64,000 nt of DNA from Rhipicephalus microplus. Lineage: Eukaryota > Arthropoda > Arachnida > Ixodida > Ixodidae. The notes under the pieces are model-generated. The model made no database searches. It saw only the letters and a list, made by a program, of their open reading frames with translations, and was not told the origin of the DNA. Positions 1 to 11,269 of this stretch are shown piece by piece. Every line of letters starts with the position of its first letter. The first letter of the stretch is position 1. The stretch spans positions 25,100,001 to 25,164,000 of the forward strand of contig NC_134704.1 in NCBI RefSeq assembly GCF_043290135.1, read 5' to 3'. The position numbers were made by a program, and so were the translations under genes.

Positions 1-222
1 TTGTAGTGTTCTCGCAGGCGAATATTCAAGCAGTGCCCAGTCTGCCCAATGTATAACCTGCCGCAAGACAGTGGGATACAATAAACTGAGTGGTGTCAAG
101 CATGTCAATTTCTTCACCAAATGTCCATCTAATGTCGTTTACTGTATCCCACTGTATTGCGGCAGGTTATACATTGGGCAGACTGGGCGCTGCTTGAATA
201 TTCGCCTGCGAGAACACTACAA
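1..222. repeat. Inverted repeat inside PLE fragment
   Basis: Positions 1-82 are the reverse complement of 141-222 with about three mismatches, leaving a 58-nt spacer. Both arms lie over the GIY-YIG coding sequence. The left arm may continue beyond the window. Confidence 0.85.
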
Positions 223-364
223 TGCGCTGAAATCAGCCCCGGGTTTACATTTGCCCGCCCATTACAAAAAGTGTGGCTTAGTACTTGATTTTTTGCGCAC
301 ATCTGTCTTATACAGCCATCATGACATGAAAACTAGAGAGATTGCGGAAGCCTTTTTTTATTAA
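92..364 (+). pseudogene. PLE GIY-YIG endonuclease domain (partial)
   Basis: About 90 codons in one open frame ending in TAA at 362-364. The translation has the PLE form of the GIY-YIG core: VYCIPLYCGRLYIGQTGRC, then RLREH, a Cys pair with HLPAHYKKCG, and the closing REIAEAFF. These match block for block the C-terminus of the intact PLE ORF at 12611-15028. In PLEs this domain follows the reverse transcriptase and nicks the target. No RT remains upstream: the frame begins next to the inverted segment 1-82, so the protein is 5' truncated and non-functional alone. The domain call is secure; the subfamily is not. Confidence 0.75.
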
Positions 365-575
365 AAAGAATATTGATAGTTGTGTTAGTTCACCGTCTAT
401 ATCCCTGTTAGATTGTGAAATATCGTTTTTGGACGACGCCTGATATAGGTGGAACCTTCTCCCCAGTTGTTTTCCTTTCTCATTTTCTGGTATATAATTT
501 CTTCTCTGAATAAACTGAGTTTCAGTCTGCGCTTGTTTGTCTCCTCTCTTGTCCCGTTGGTTTGCGCTTCCAATT

Positions 576-3500
576 ATTCAGCTTTAGTACGTTCATTTGC
601 AGTGAACCGTGACTCCATGAGCCGTTCAATTGAGTCGGTTTAGTTAACTAACTGGAACCGAAGAAGCGCACTCGGAACGGCTAAATTGCCCGCTAGAGAC
701 CACAGCGCCACAATCGTATTGATCCTGTATTCATTGTTCTCATTTATTGAAGCTCGTTCCAAACATTCCACTATTCTCACAGTTTCCTAATTTTTCATGT
801 CCGTTTTTAGAACACTGTAGGTGAAATTGTCGCTAGCACGACTGAGAAGACGTTAAATTTAGCGACTTGTTCGCCAAGTTAACACCACTGACACACACAC
901 ACATTGAGGCTTATTCAGTTGTGATCTTCGTATGTGACGTCAACGTAAGGCCGTATTTCGATTTGATTATCTTGTCAAATACCACCAGAGACCGAACATT
1001 AACTCTGATTAGTTTAACAGAGCGCAGAGGCTAATGAAGCGTAGCAGTCGTGACGTGCATCGTCAATAATGTAACTAGCAGAGGTCGTTCATTCCGTTTC
1101 ATTACACGTACCTATCCATCCAATCCATATATCTTAGTCATCACACCCAATATATTCAATAGATTCCATGCCATTCCATCGCATTCCACCTACACATTCC
1201 ATTGCATCGATCAGTCCTATATATCCTAAGGGAAAGCGACGGAGAGATTGCACAACGCTGTAGTTACCTCATCCAGGTAGTCGATCCAGTCGACCTGCAG
1301 CGTGTGTCGGGGTTCCTGGTAGTATCGTTGCCTGCAACGCTCCTGGTACTCATTCACCTGCGCAACAAGGTGAGACAGCGCAGGACGTCAGGCGGTGGCT
1401 CGAAAATAAAATACCTGTCAGTTGCTGAGACGGGCTAGCCCCGTAACGTTTTTTTTTCTTTTTCGGCTGTATACCTGGCGCGTGTCTTCCTTCCGGGAAA
1501 CAGGTATTTCTGAAGCTGTCAGCCTGCAACCATACATTGATATCTCGTACATGCAGTCTGACACGTACTGCTCTGTTGCGATGACCTCAATACGCCACAG
1601 TAATAGCCACGGCAGGGTTTTTTTGCATAAGGAAGGGGCAATGTTTCAGCTGGTAAGAATCAAAAGACGAGATGTTTCGCAAAGGATAAAAAAAAAGAAA
1701 TAAAGCGATGGCAAGTTTCATCACTGTAATTTGCCTTTGGTGTCTGGCTTTGAGGAAGTTGCAGTGGAAAGTAAACAGTTCTTCGGACGCAACATCGGGG
1801 ACTTTTCATTGCCTTCATCGCCCCAAATCTGCGTAGCCATGAGATAAAACAATGACGCGACAGCTAATACTGAGTAGAAGTACGGGCAAGACTTATTATA
1901 TCAGTGTTACACAAAAGAAGGTGATAACAGTCGTTCACGAAGGTTAGCTGCCCGCAAGGACCACAATAGCGCATACGCATCACCTGTATTGAACACAATT
2001 TGCGAGACTGTCCTTTTCAAAGGCGAACTCTTGCCGTCGCGCTAGCAGATATTGACGACAGATCAATACCAGAAGTCCTTTTGAAATTACGACATTCTAA
2101 AATGACTTCAGACATTGGTGGGTCGTCAATAGCCGCTATGTGAGGCTGATTTCGGGGGTCATGAACTAGCCCGTCCCCAAAGTATTTTAATAATTGGTAG
2201 GTGTATGTGTACAAGTACTGAAATGCGAATCTTCCCCCCCGCCCCCCACCACATTAATTTTTTTTCAGTTTTCCATACAAGCGCACATACAAATACAGGC
2301 ACGAACATATATGAAGGGTGGTTGATCAGCCTTTCCTTGACGTACACACAAAACTACAATAAAATTATAAAAAAAGCAACGGAATTACAGCCATAGCAGC
2401 AGTAGTTCGAATAGTTAAGTATGTGAAAAACTTAATTCAGGCCCCGATTGCGTGTCGCGACGTGCAGCAAGCTGTTTACAAGTATTTAGAGACCAAAAGC
2501 GCGTGACATAAAAATGTCCACGTGGAGAGGGTACGCGGTTGGCACAAAGTCACAGCTTACTTTAGGAGCGCGCGACAAAGTGAAGTAAAATAGGCGTACA
2601 CAACAAGAAGACCTTCGAAATGTCTATTATCTCGAAAGATAGTTGGTGCCTAAGATGACTTCCGCTCTTCAATGCCGCGATAAGTCACGTGGTCTATACT
2701 GGCTGCTGCGCAATTCAATTGTTTACAAGCGTTTAAGCGTGTTTATTTCGAGCACTATACCGATTTGACGTGCCCATAGATAGCTGCTAAGCGCAGGCGC
2801 GGGAAATTCTCAAGAGCTGAACGGCGCACGAATAGCCGGTCAGTTGCTATTATTGGCACTCGTATACAAACATTGTGGTTGTTGTTGTTGTTCGGCGGCT
2901 GTCAAAGCGTTCCGCATGCAGATCTATATTTCAGTATACAAACAATCGTGCATACTTACGCAACCAACGCCTAAGCGACGGACGTATATCAGACACGCCG
3001 GTTCCCAAGAAAGCGGAGCCAATTTCCCATGCGGGCCTCGGCTTTCAAGGCAATCGAGCTTTGCGTATTATACTCGCGATGCGATAAAATGTAACGACGT
3101 GCGTGAAAAAAAAAGAAAAGAAGTAAAAGTTTGTTCTGCTACGACTCTTCGCCATGTGAAGGCTTTTAATTTTTTTCATCTTTCGCGCAGGCTGTATACA
3201 TGAGAGTACTAGAACAAGAGGAAGTCGGGAATCAAATGTCGCGACGTTTCGAAAGCAAGGCCTGCCTGTGCGCGCGCGTGCTTGCATGATTTGAGATTTC
3301 GAAATGAACGTGATTACCGAGGCCGCTGCTTACGAAGATTAACTAGCTCCACGTCAGCGACTTTGCATGTACGACGGTTCCTCCCACAGAAAACGCAAGA
3401 AGCTGGGACGTACGTTACTTTCACACGAGAAAGCTTTTCTTTGTTATAGGCGCGATATTTCATGTAACACGAGTGGGGTGTCGCGACAACAGCAACAGCA

Positions 3501-3708
3501 GTCACCATGCCTGCACTCAAAACGCTGTTAATGACAAAACATTGCGTTAGACGTTTCAACATAGCGAGCTTTTAGGGTGGTCATTGGAAGCATTCGACTT
3601 TCGCATTCAGGCTCCGCTGATACCCATTATCGGGAGATATAAGCACATTCCTCCCATTCCTCCATTATTAAAATCGCAATTTAGCTGTAACAGAAATTCT
3701 GCATTGTC
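576..3708. other. No gene recognised
   Basis: About 3.1 kb with only short open frames and no recognisable domain or repeat family. Small homopolymer runs and a C-rich tract near 2237-2249 are the only visible features. Confidence 0.5.
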
Positions 3709-3826
<118 letters not shown>

Positions 3827-3834
3827 TAATAATA

Positions 3835-4065
3835 TCTTGGGTTACACGCCCTAAAACCACTATATGATTTTGAAAGATGCTGTCGTTGAGGGCTCAGGGA
3901 ATTTTGATGATTTGGTGTTTGTTTTTGTTTTTAACCTGCGCTGACATCACACAGAACACGGACCATGTCACCTCCATTGAAATGGGATCACCGCAGCTTG
4001 GATCGAACACGAAAACTTCGGGTGAGCAACCTAGGACCTTAAACCACTGCTTCGCCGCGGCGGAA
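3835..4065 (-). mobile_element. Ruka-like tRNA SINE, diverged
   Basis: It keeps the block order of the SINE on the minus strand: CCACTATATGATT, then GAGGGCTC, then a GATCGAAC B-box complement and a GC-rich CGCCGCGGCGG head near 4056. Substitutions and small indels occur throughout, so it is an old copy. The adjacent (AAT)n may have grown from its tail. Confidence 0.6.
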
Positions 4066-4408
4066 CCATGCAGTTTTCGCGTGCGTCTAAACATCGTGGT
4101 GAGACCCTTCTTGTACTTTGCCCCTCACGCAGGTGACCATATCTCTCCATTCCTTCTTCGCGCTCAGATGCGATTCTACGCAGCCCCAGCCTCAATGAGC
4201 AGTTGAGCAATGAGATGAGGACTGTCCAACTGGCCCGCGACGCGATGGAAAGATCTCCAGCCGTCCGTTGCGTGCTATACCGCGCGCAATAGAACACTGA
4301 AATAAAGTTTTTCATCAATTCGTTTATCGCGAGGCAATATGTGTTGTATAGTGGTGGTGGTAGTAGTGGTTAGAAGAGGAAGAAGGCGTTTAATTTCTGC
4401 AGCCCCAT

Positions 4409-4870
4409 AGGGAGCACCATAGAGTTTCCTATACACTAGAAGGAACTCTGGCGCTAGTGTCGATGGTAGCTCCAACGCAGGCGCTACAGCGAGCATGGGA
4501 ATGATGCGCAGTACACACATTTGTCTAATGTTTGTTCTTCTGGCCTGCTTCTGGCTCCGTGTGTGTTCGTGTGACTTGGAGCTGTTTTCTCACGAAAAAA
4601 AAAAAAACAAAACAAATGTTCAGCGTTGGCGTTTCACAACCTTATTTTTTTAGGCTTTACATTTTGAATCGGGTCACAAAGTTCAAAAGGGTTCTTTCTT
4701 TCCTTAAAAACAAAACCGTAACCAGCAATAAACGAAGCCGCAAATACGATTCACCACCCGCAAGTAGGCAAATCTGTGTACTACCCAACATTCCCATGGT
4801 CGCTGAACGATCGCAGCGCCAGAGTTCCCCCTAGTTAATTTTAGGAAACTCTGTGGGGAGCATGGTGCAG
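4409..4870. repeat. Pair of inverted repeat arms (about 105 bp each)
   Basis: Positions 4409-4520 and 4766-4870 are inverted, diverged copies. Shared blocks are AGAGTTTCCT, GGAACTCTGGCGCT, CATGGGAATG and AGTACACA, each found in reverse complement in the other arm. The spacer is about 245 bp. This is either one MITE-like element with long terminal inverted repeats or two copies in opposite orientation. It lies just downstream of the FMO exon at 4927-5255, in the presumed next intron. Confidence 0.65.
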
Positions 4871-4926
4871 CGCCTATATAGTGATGGCGGCCGAGGACAG
4901 TAAAGGAGAAGTGGGACCACGAGCAC

Positions 4927-5255
4927 CTGTCGCCACATGTCCTTCGCACTGGGCAGGGCCACTTTGCCTGCAAACACCCTGGCCGCCCATCGGCTCTGCA
5001 GCTCGGAGATGGGCAGCAGGGCGCCGATGGGCTGCGCCAGTCCGATGAGGGCGAGTCCCGGTCGCTCAGGTGGGAACACCAGCCGGTAGACGGCCACCTG
5101 GTTGTCGTCGGACACGTCGAGCACGCCGGGCGCCATGTACGGGAACGAGACGCGGTAGCCGGTCGCCAGGATGACGTCGTCGACGCGAAGGGGCACGCTA
5201 CCCGGGGGGTCGTCCTCGAAGAGCACGCCGTCTTCTGTGAACTCCTTCACTTGTC
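4927..5255 (-). CDS. Flavin-containing monooxygenase, internal exon (C-terminal half)
   Basis: A 329-nt exon on the minus strand. A consensus acceptor (pyrimidine-containing ...GGTGCAG) precedes 5255, and the donor CAG|GTGCTC follows 4927. It begins in phase 1 and ends in phase 0, giving about 110 residues starting GQVKEFTEDG. Family hallmarks in order are VKEFTE, DVILATGY (the FMO F/L-ATGY motif), FPY, VFPP, LALIGLAQPIGA, PISELQSRWAARVF and LPSAKDM. FMOs use NADPH and FAD to oxygenate soft nitrogen or sulfur nucleophiles, usually at the endoplasmic reticulum. The upstream exon at 8048-8321 joins it in frame. No stop or frameshift is seen. The C-terminal exon expected at lower coordinates was not recognised. 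Which FMO paralogue this is cannot be told. Confidence 0.9.
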
Positions 5256-5533
5256 CTGCACCGGGGAAGGCATGCGTAAAAAGGCCGACTAAGAATGCCG
5301 CCGAATCGCCACGTCGTTAACAAAACAATATGGATTTCGGCCGTACTGAGCAAATATATGGCGCATTTAAGATTTTAGTGAGCGGCTTGCTTTTAAGGCG
5401 AAAGTGTTGTTTTAGGGAAGTGTTGTTTTAAGGCGAAGTTTTAAGACGCAATATAGACCAGATTATTTTTACACTCGCACCCACTTGTATAGAGCCAGCA
5501 TGGACAATATTGACCTCAGTCGTGATCTGTCGG

Positions 5534-5776
5534 ATTGATTGATTGATATGGGGCGTTTAGCGTCCCAAAACCACCATATGATTATGAGAGACGCCGTAGT
5601 GGAGGGCTCCAGGAATTTTGACCACCTGGTGTTCTTTAACGTGCACCCAAATCTGAGCACACGGGCCTACAACATTTCCGCCTCCATAGGAAGTGCAGCC
5701 GCCGCAGCCGGGATTCGAACCCGCCACCTGCGGGTCAGCAGCCGAGTACCTTAGCCACTAGACCACCGTGGCGGGG
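5534..5776 (-). mobile_element. Ruka-like tRNA SINE, full length
   Basis: A full-length copy on the minus strand with tail (ATTG)n at 5534 and tRNA-like head at 5776. A perfect 13-bp target duplication, CGTGATCTGTCGG, flanks it at 5521-5533 and 5777-5789. It lies in the FMO intron. Confidence 0.95.
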
Positions 5777-5789
5777 CGTGATCTGTCGG

Positions 5790-6527
5790 CGAGGCCAGCG
5801 TATACGGGCTGCGAAATGGTTACGTCACAGTCAAGGCAAGCGAATACTGGTGGTCACGACGCGATAAGAACAGGCTAGATGCTAACGTAGTCGTCCTATC
5901 TACCTAATCAGCAGCTCCCTAGCAATAATGGCTGGCCCCTGCAAGTGATGAAAATTCTCTTCTATAGGAACACGCGCACACGCGCTTCAGGCGTGTGCGT
6001 GTTGCTGTATACGTTGCTGTCCTTTTAGCGCCCCCGCTTAAGCTTGATTGCTGAATCTATGAAGCCAGCCTAACAACATGCGACACGTCCATAGTGTATA
6101 CGCAGTGCTCCCCTTCAGCGGGGACGAAGGTTCGTCGCAGCGCCTCTTCCCTATTGCGTAAATGTATGAGGCTTACTTTTGGTCCTTCCCCCCCCCCCCC
6201 TCCTTCATTTATGTGACTGGGGGGATGCCCCCACCCCTGTATACACCCCGTGCGCTACTTCAAAGGTTGATGTTAGAAACCAGGTTAGACGCACCAAGAT
6301 TTCACAGGGCGGATGACTGAGAACTTCGAAAATAGAAGGTGGTTTTCGCCTTTGAGACCTCTTTACGAGAATGCATTAAAATGAGCCGGCGAGTTTCTGT
6401 ACAGTGCAAACCATACGATCAATATGTTACAATAGCTTGAAAACAACATTTCTAGCTTTCCTTCGCAACCACCGAAAAATGCGTTTTTTTTTGACACACT
6501 ATACGTATGAACGTGACGCGACTCATC
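5790..6527. other. FMO intron sequence, nothing recognised
   Basis: Unique-looking intronic DNA with a C-run at about 6189-6200. No exon with FMO motifs is seen. Confidence 0.5.
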
Positions 6528-6535
6528 ATCCAAGG

Positions 6536-6803
6536 AGCCCCGCCGCGGTGGTTTATAGTGGCTAAGGTACTCGGCTGCTGACCCGCAGGTCGCGGGATCG
6601 AATCCCGGCTGCGGCGGCCGCATTTCCAATGGAGGCGGAAACGTCGCAGGCCCGTGTGCTCAGATTTGGGTGCACGTCAAAGATCCCCAGGTGGTCAAAA
6701 TCTCCGGAGCCCTCCACTATGGCGTCTCTAATAATCAATTGGTGGTTTTGGGACGTTAAACCCCCACATATCAATCAATCAATCAATCAATTAATCAATC
6801 ATA
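6536..6803 (+). mobile_element. Ruka-like tRNA SINE, full length
   Basis: A plus-strand copy. It has the tRNA-like head with an A box (here TGGTTTATAGTGG, with a small insertion) and B box GGGATCGAATCCC, a body, and an (ATCA)n tail at 6771-6800. The target duplication ATCCAAGG is at 6528-6535 and 6804-6811. Its orientation is opposite to the FMO gene. Confidence 0.95.
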
Positions 6804-7168
6804 ATCCAAGGGGACACGTGCCTCCTAAATTCATGTCACAGAGTGATGCGCCGCGCCGGAGATACCGGATATGATTGGTCCAATATGAACGCTGATTTTC
6901 ACAGCCATTGGCAGATTGCAGGACTTCAAATACGGCACCAAACCAAATGAAGATACTCTTATCTCGTGCGAAGGAGCAACGTTATGGTGTGATATGCATT
7001 TTTTAACCGTTACTTTTTGAGTCTTTAACGTTTTCTTTTTTTGTCACTCGCGGATGCAGGGTAGTAAACCAGAGCCCTACTCCTCATTAACCTCTTTGAG
7101 CTCCTTCCCTCACACTTTACCGCTAACGCTTGCAATGCATCGACGTGTGTACATTCCTGCCACACTAA

Positions 7169-7230
7169 TTCTTTATTTATTTATTTATTTGCTATTTATT
7201 TATTTATTTATTTTTTTACTTATCTATTTA
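7169..7230. repeat. (TTTA)n-rich tract
   Basis: Imperfect TTTA repeats immediately before the tail end of a partial minus-strand SINE. Confidence 0.85.
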
Positions 7231-7237
7231 TATTAGT

Positions 7238-7375
7238 AATTAATAATAATTGTTGGCGTTTAACGTCCCAAAATTACAATATGCTTATGAGAGACGCCGT
7301 ACAGTGGAAGGCTCCGGAAATTTCGACCACCTGAAGGTCTTTAACGTGCACCTAACTCTAAGCACGCGAGCCTCA
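7238..7375 (-). mobile_element. Ruka-like SINE, 5'-truncated and diverged
   Basis: The 3' half only on the minus strand: AACGTCCCAAAA, GAGAGACGCCGTA, GGCTCCGGAAATTTCGACC and TTTAACGTGCACC. It stops before the tRNA-like head. Confidence 0.8.
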
Positions 7376-7652
7376 GATCACGAATTGAGAAACGCAGATG
7401 CCAAGCTATCACGTATAAGTCGCAGAAAGACCTCGAAAAATTCGTCACGTCGTTTTATTATTGAACCGCGAGTTTACAGCTTGTTCTCTTGCTCCAGCCG
7501 TGAGAACCTCTAGGGCCCGTACTCACAGAAAACACTAGCGCCACAATTGTTCGTAAGTGAAAAGTTCGGCGAATTCCAATGCCTGACGTATTGTTAGCTA
7601 TGGCCCAAGATGGCGAGCACTTGCGAAAGAAAGTCTTGTGAATACTGCAGTG

Positions 7653-7771
<119 letters not shown>

Positions 7772-7806
7772 TGGGCCTGCCTTCGTCACTCCGACGAAGG
7801 CAGGCC
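7772..7806. repeat. Perfect 15-bp stem hairpin between two (TA)n tracts
   Basis: GGGCCTGCCTTCGTC pairs with GACGAAGGCAGGCCC around a 5-nt loop. The following CTGCCGAAACGTTAG resembles sequence found near the 3' ends of some Penelope-like elements, but this is not sure. Confidence 0.7.
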
Positions 7807-7903
7807 CACCTGCCGAAACGTTAGTAAAACTAGTGTTTTTTCGCACGTTTGTCGACCTCTTTTTCTACCGCATTTTCCACCGGATCCATTGAATTTCACC
7901 CCA

Positions 7904-8004
<101 letters not shown>

Positions 8005-8047
8005 ACTGCTTGGCACAAGTGGCACAATCTGACCAAGGGTGTAATAC

Positions 8048-8321
8048 CTTTTATGCACACGGTGCCAGACAGTATGCGGTTGGGCAGTGCGTCGTTCACC
8101 ATCGGGTGCTGGCCGAAGATGCGGTGCTTGGGTTTCAGCCGGTAGGCGGCGTGGTCGAAGCGCTGGTTGATGGCGCTCTCGCAGATCAGGCAGATCAGCT
8201 CGTACGGCAGCAGGTGCATGAAGGTGTTGAGCAGCCGCGTCTGGTAGTACGCGTCGAACGGCCGGCCCCTCGGACCCACGCGGCCGATCACCCACGAGCC
8301 GCGACGGGTGCTCAGCCACAC
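8048..8321 (-). CDS. Flavin-containing monooxygenase, internal exon (middle)
   Basis: A 274-nt exon on the minus strand with acceptor ...ACAATCGCAG| before 8321 and donor AAAAG|GTATTA after 8048, ending in phase 1. It encodes about 91 residues: [16 protein letters not shown] (FMO STRRGAW motif), then [34 protein letters not shown] and TVCIK. Splicing to 4927-5255 restores the glycine and continues GQVKEFTEDG exactly where the family alignment expects it. The intron between them is about 2.8 kb and holds two full SINEs, one partial SINE and two long (TA)n tracts; the nearer tract ends only about 46 nt from this donor. Upstream exons with the FAD and NADPH GxGxxG motifs were not found in the window, so either the next intron is very long or the gene is incomplete. 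Confidence 0.9.
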
Positions 8322-9047
8322 CTGCGATTGTCAACCAGCCATCGTCACGTGCTCATTCATTAAACAGACAGGTGCGCTATCATTCGACAAAGCGGAAAGG
8401 GAAAACGCGTTGAAATATAATCATGGCTTCTGAAGAGGAGCTTTTCAAGTGATCTCTTGCTACCCATCGCTATGTCTTAAAGGCGAAAATACAAGTATAC
8501 TCGATTAGTTAGCGTAGGACGCCGAAAACATGCAATCAAATGTACGACGAGGTCAAAGCAGCTGTTTCTTCATATTTCTTGTACGTCACGAAAAATGCTG
8601 AATTACCCACAAAACTATATGGAGTCATCACAAAAATGACGCGATACAGGCTGGAATGTTGACGCCATATACGCAGCATGTTTCGAACTTCTGTAACAAT
8701 GTAGTATTCCAAACGCATACACTTACACCAAGGTAATTTTTTTTTTCTACGGCAGAAATTTGACTCGTGCAATCTGATGCATGATCCATGTATCAAACTT
8801 TAATTGATAAGTGTCTTGCGTGATCGCTTCCGAGGCAATCCTTACCAACTGGTTCAATTTTTTCTCATTCTCAGAAATATCAGGAAAACCATCGTCATCA
8901 CGTTTTGTATATCACAGCCCATGACTATAGCATTAGACTCGAAATCACAGATCAGACACATCTCAGTTATGTCCGCGTTTTCAGCTGGTTCTGGTCGTTA
9001 TACCATTCTCAGTGTTGCCAGCGTGAAGTGCGTCCAAACCTTGATAA
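8322..9047. other. No gene recognised (upstream FMO intron)
   Basis: About 0.7 kb without recognisable coding sequence or repeats. Confidence 0.5.
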
Positions 9048-9278
9048 TAAGTGCTGGGGTTTCACGTTCCCAAATCTCAATATGATTATGAGCTAAGCCA
9101 TAATGGACGACTCTGGGCAATTTCGAACGCCTAGGACTCACTAACGGGCACCTAAATCTATAGACACACATACCTTCAGCATTTACCGGCCTCGAAATGT
9201 GGCCGGGTTTTGATTCCAACACCTTCAAATCAACAGTCGAGCACCACAGCCACTGAACCATCCGGCTGGTTTGTTTAG
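9048..9278 (-). mobile_element. Ruka-like tRNA SINE, diverged
   Basis: It spans the whole element on the minus strand but with many changes: TTTCACGTTCCCAAA, ATATGATTATGAG, ATTTCGAACGCC and a degenerate head near 9240-9275. It is an old copy. Confidence 0.65.
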
Positions 9279-10355
9279 TCGGCGATGCCATTCACCAGCA
9301 CTCATGCACTGGCTGATTATTTTAATTGCGCTTTCCGGTTCCCCGTCATCTTTGAGTCATCGTATGAAGATCATCGACCTCAACTCGTAACTCCACGCAC
9401 GACACCGTAATTAGTCGAGACACGACAGGCGTCAGACTGATTGGCGCCGCTCAATGGTCACAACGTCATGTGATGCGGGCAGGCATCCGTGCCATCAGGT
9501 TTTTCTTCGACACCGTGTCCACCTCTATAGATGCGTAGCTTCCGGGTGCAGTTACGTCCCGAAGTGTGTCACACATCTTTACGAAGAGACGTACGGCGTC
9601 TTTTAGTGATGGGCAAAGGCGACGAGGTCTCGACAACGTCGAAGTCTGGTGTGCGTTCACAGGTGCGACCTCAAGGGGGGCGCGTTCCCTCGAACCCGAG
9701 AAGCGCGGGCTCTCATACGTAAAGTCGAAACCTCCGAGCTTCCGGTGGTCAGTCGGAGAATACCGGCCCGGCGCAACAAGCACAGGCCGTTCACCCGGTA
9801 TAACACAGGGCGCGATGTAGGACGCCGGCTGAGAAGAGAGCCAACGGCAGCGTCTCTTCCGGTAATAAGTATTCACAGCACGGCTCCTGCGAGTGCGGCT
9901 GCTATGGCTGACTTATGAAAGCATGCGATGTACGAGGCTATCGAACGAGCTGTCAGAAGCCGTGAGTGTACGAGCCACAGCGGTATTCATCACGCGGTTA
10001 AAGCCAACGCACATTTGTGAAATGAGCACTTCACACCAGTTTGTTATTAGCGAAGCAATTAAGCATACGCTCATGCACCCGCCACGTGAATCCGCCAATA
10101 CTGTGTTCCTTTTCTTCCAGGCCTGCTCCCATACACTTTGCTTTCGCGGACGAACGCGCTTTTGATTCACAGGGCCAGATTCAGCTGAGGCCTTCGGCAC
10201 TGACATTTTATAGCTTATAATTATACCGCTTCACAGTACTCGGATGACTCATTTCATATTGGAACACAGCGGGACTGTTTAAAACAACATCGAGTGCGCG
10301 GCTATCACACGTGTAATGCAATTTTAGAAGAGTAGAAGTTTTAGTCAGTTGGCGA
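9279..10355. other. No gene recognised
   Basis: About 1.1 kb; 9466-9876 is open on both strands but without any recognised domain. No tRNA or repeat is visible. Confidence 0.4.
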
Positions 10356-10481
10356 TGCATACTTGGTGAAACGAAGCACAATAAACGGAACAAAAGCAGA
10401 GAAAGGCAAGACGAACCGCTTCGTCCTGTACATCTCACCTTTTTTGTCCCGTTTATTGCACTTCATTTCGCCAAATACGCT
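10356..10481. repeat. Foldback of PLE-like terminal sequence
   Basis: Positions 10356-10416 and 10421-10481 are inverted copies; the shared core is CAATAAACGG(G/A)ACAAAA. A polyadenylation-like AATAAA and short C/T-rich stretches resemble the pLTR ends of the PLEs here, so this is likely a minimal inverted PLE end pair. The PLE assignment is an inference. Confidence 0.55.
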
Positions 10482-10506
10482 TAATACAACGGCAACCGCC
10501 GTTGTA

Positions 10507-10744
10507 TTGATCGATATGTGGGGTTTAACGTCCCGAAACCACTATATGATTATGAGAGACGCCGTAGTGGAGGGCTCCGGAGATTTCGACCACCTGGGGT
10601 TCTTTAACGTACACCCAAATCTGAGTACACGGGCCTACAACATTTCCGCCTCCATCGGAAATGCAGCCGCCGCAGCCGGGATTTGAACCCGCGACCTGCG
10701 GGTCAGCAGCCGAGTACCTTAGCCACTAGACCACCACGGCGGGG
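10507..10744 (-). mobile_element. Ruka-like tRNA SINE, full length
   Basis: A minus-strand copy with a perfect 15-bp target duplication GCAACCGCCGTTGTA at 10492-10506 and 10745-10759. The target itself is palindromic (ACAACGGCAACCGCCGTTGT). Confidence 0.95.
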
Positions 10745-10759
10745 GCAACCGCCGTTGTA

Positions 10760-11257
10760 ATAGCATTGGCCAACGCAAAGCAGAATATCCGTACGCGCAG
10801 CCAGGGACGTATAGGCAGAAATGTTTTTCGGAGGTGGAGAGCACATCCTTGATCCGAAGCGAGGGCTGGGCATGCAGATATGGTCGTGTGTCATTTCAGA
10901 CTCTGTGTATGTCACGGCAAAAAATCGGGGAGGTGTGTGGGGTGGCACGGGACTATTATGCCATGGATTTCCCGGCTGCGCGCACAGCGCTAACTTCCAA
11001 GGGTGGCTTGTACTTTCAGTAGACAAGACGCAAATGTTCCTCCCGCCACAACCGTCACAATCAAGTGCACACCTGCGCGAGAAATTACACCAAATACGTG
11101 ACAAATATTTTATGCAATACTTAGCAACAACTGAACGTGCTTACGGATGAGTTAGTACTGTGCGTGTATGCTATCACCGTATTCGCGTTAGCGCTATGGC
11201 ATAGAACATCTCACGATGCCACGCATATCTTCAAGTCCAACAAGTTCACATTGCAAC
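10760..11257. other. No gene recognised
   Basis: About 0.5 kb between a SINE and the PLE. Several short frames are open but no domain is recognised. Confidence 0.4.
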
Positions 11258-11269
11258 TCTCATATAGTT
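11258..11269 (+). repeat. PLE target site duplication, left
   Basis: TCTCATATAGTT, repeated exactly at 15235-15246, bounds the whole PLE including its inverted leader copy. Confidence 0.85.

Larger units (their letters stand above)
1..575 (+). mobile_element. Penelope-like element fragment, 3' end
   Basis: A PLE remnant cut by the window edge. Positions 92-364 encode the GIY-YIG endonuclease end. Positions 365-575 look like a 3' pLTR: a polyadenylation-like AATAAA near 510 is followed by a pyrimidine-rich stretch of the same style as the end of the complete PLE at 11.3-15.2 kb. Positions 1-82 are a near-perfect inverted copy of 141-222, so the fragment carries the same foldback geometry as the larger element. 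Sequence identity to that element is low, so it is a different subfamily. Confidence 0.7.

Noticed and set aside
5539..5754. Repeated frames of the form MIDMWGLTSQNHHMIMRDAVVEGSG at many sites
   Set aside because: They are translations of the Ruka-like SINE, which is a non-coding tRNA-derived repeat.
6539..6620. True tRNA gene calls at the SINE heads
   Set aside because: The A and B boxes are present, but each lies in a SINE with a common body and tail and target duplications.
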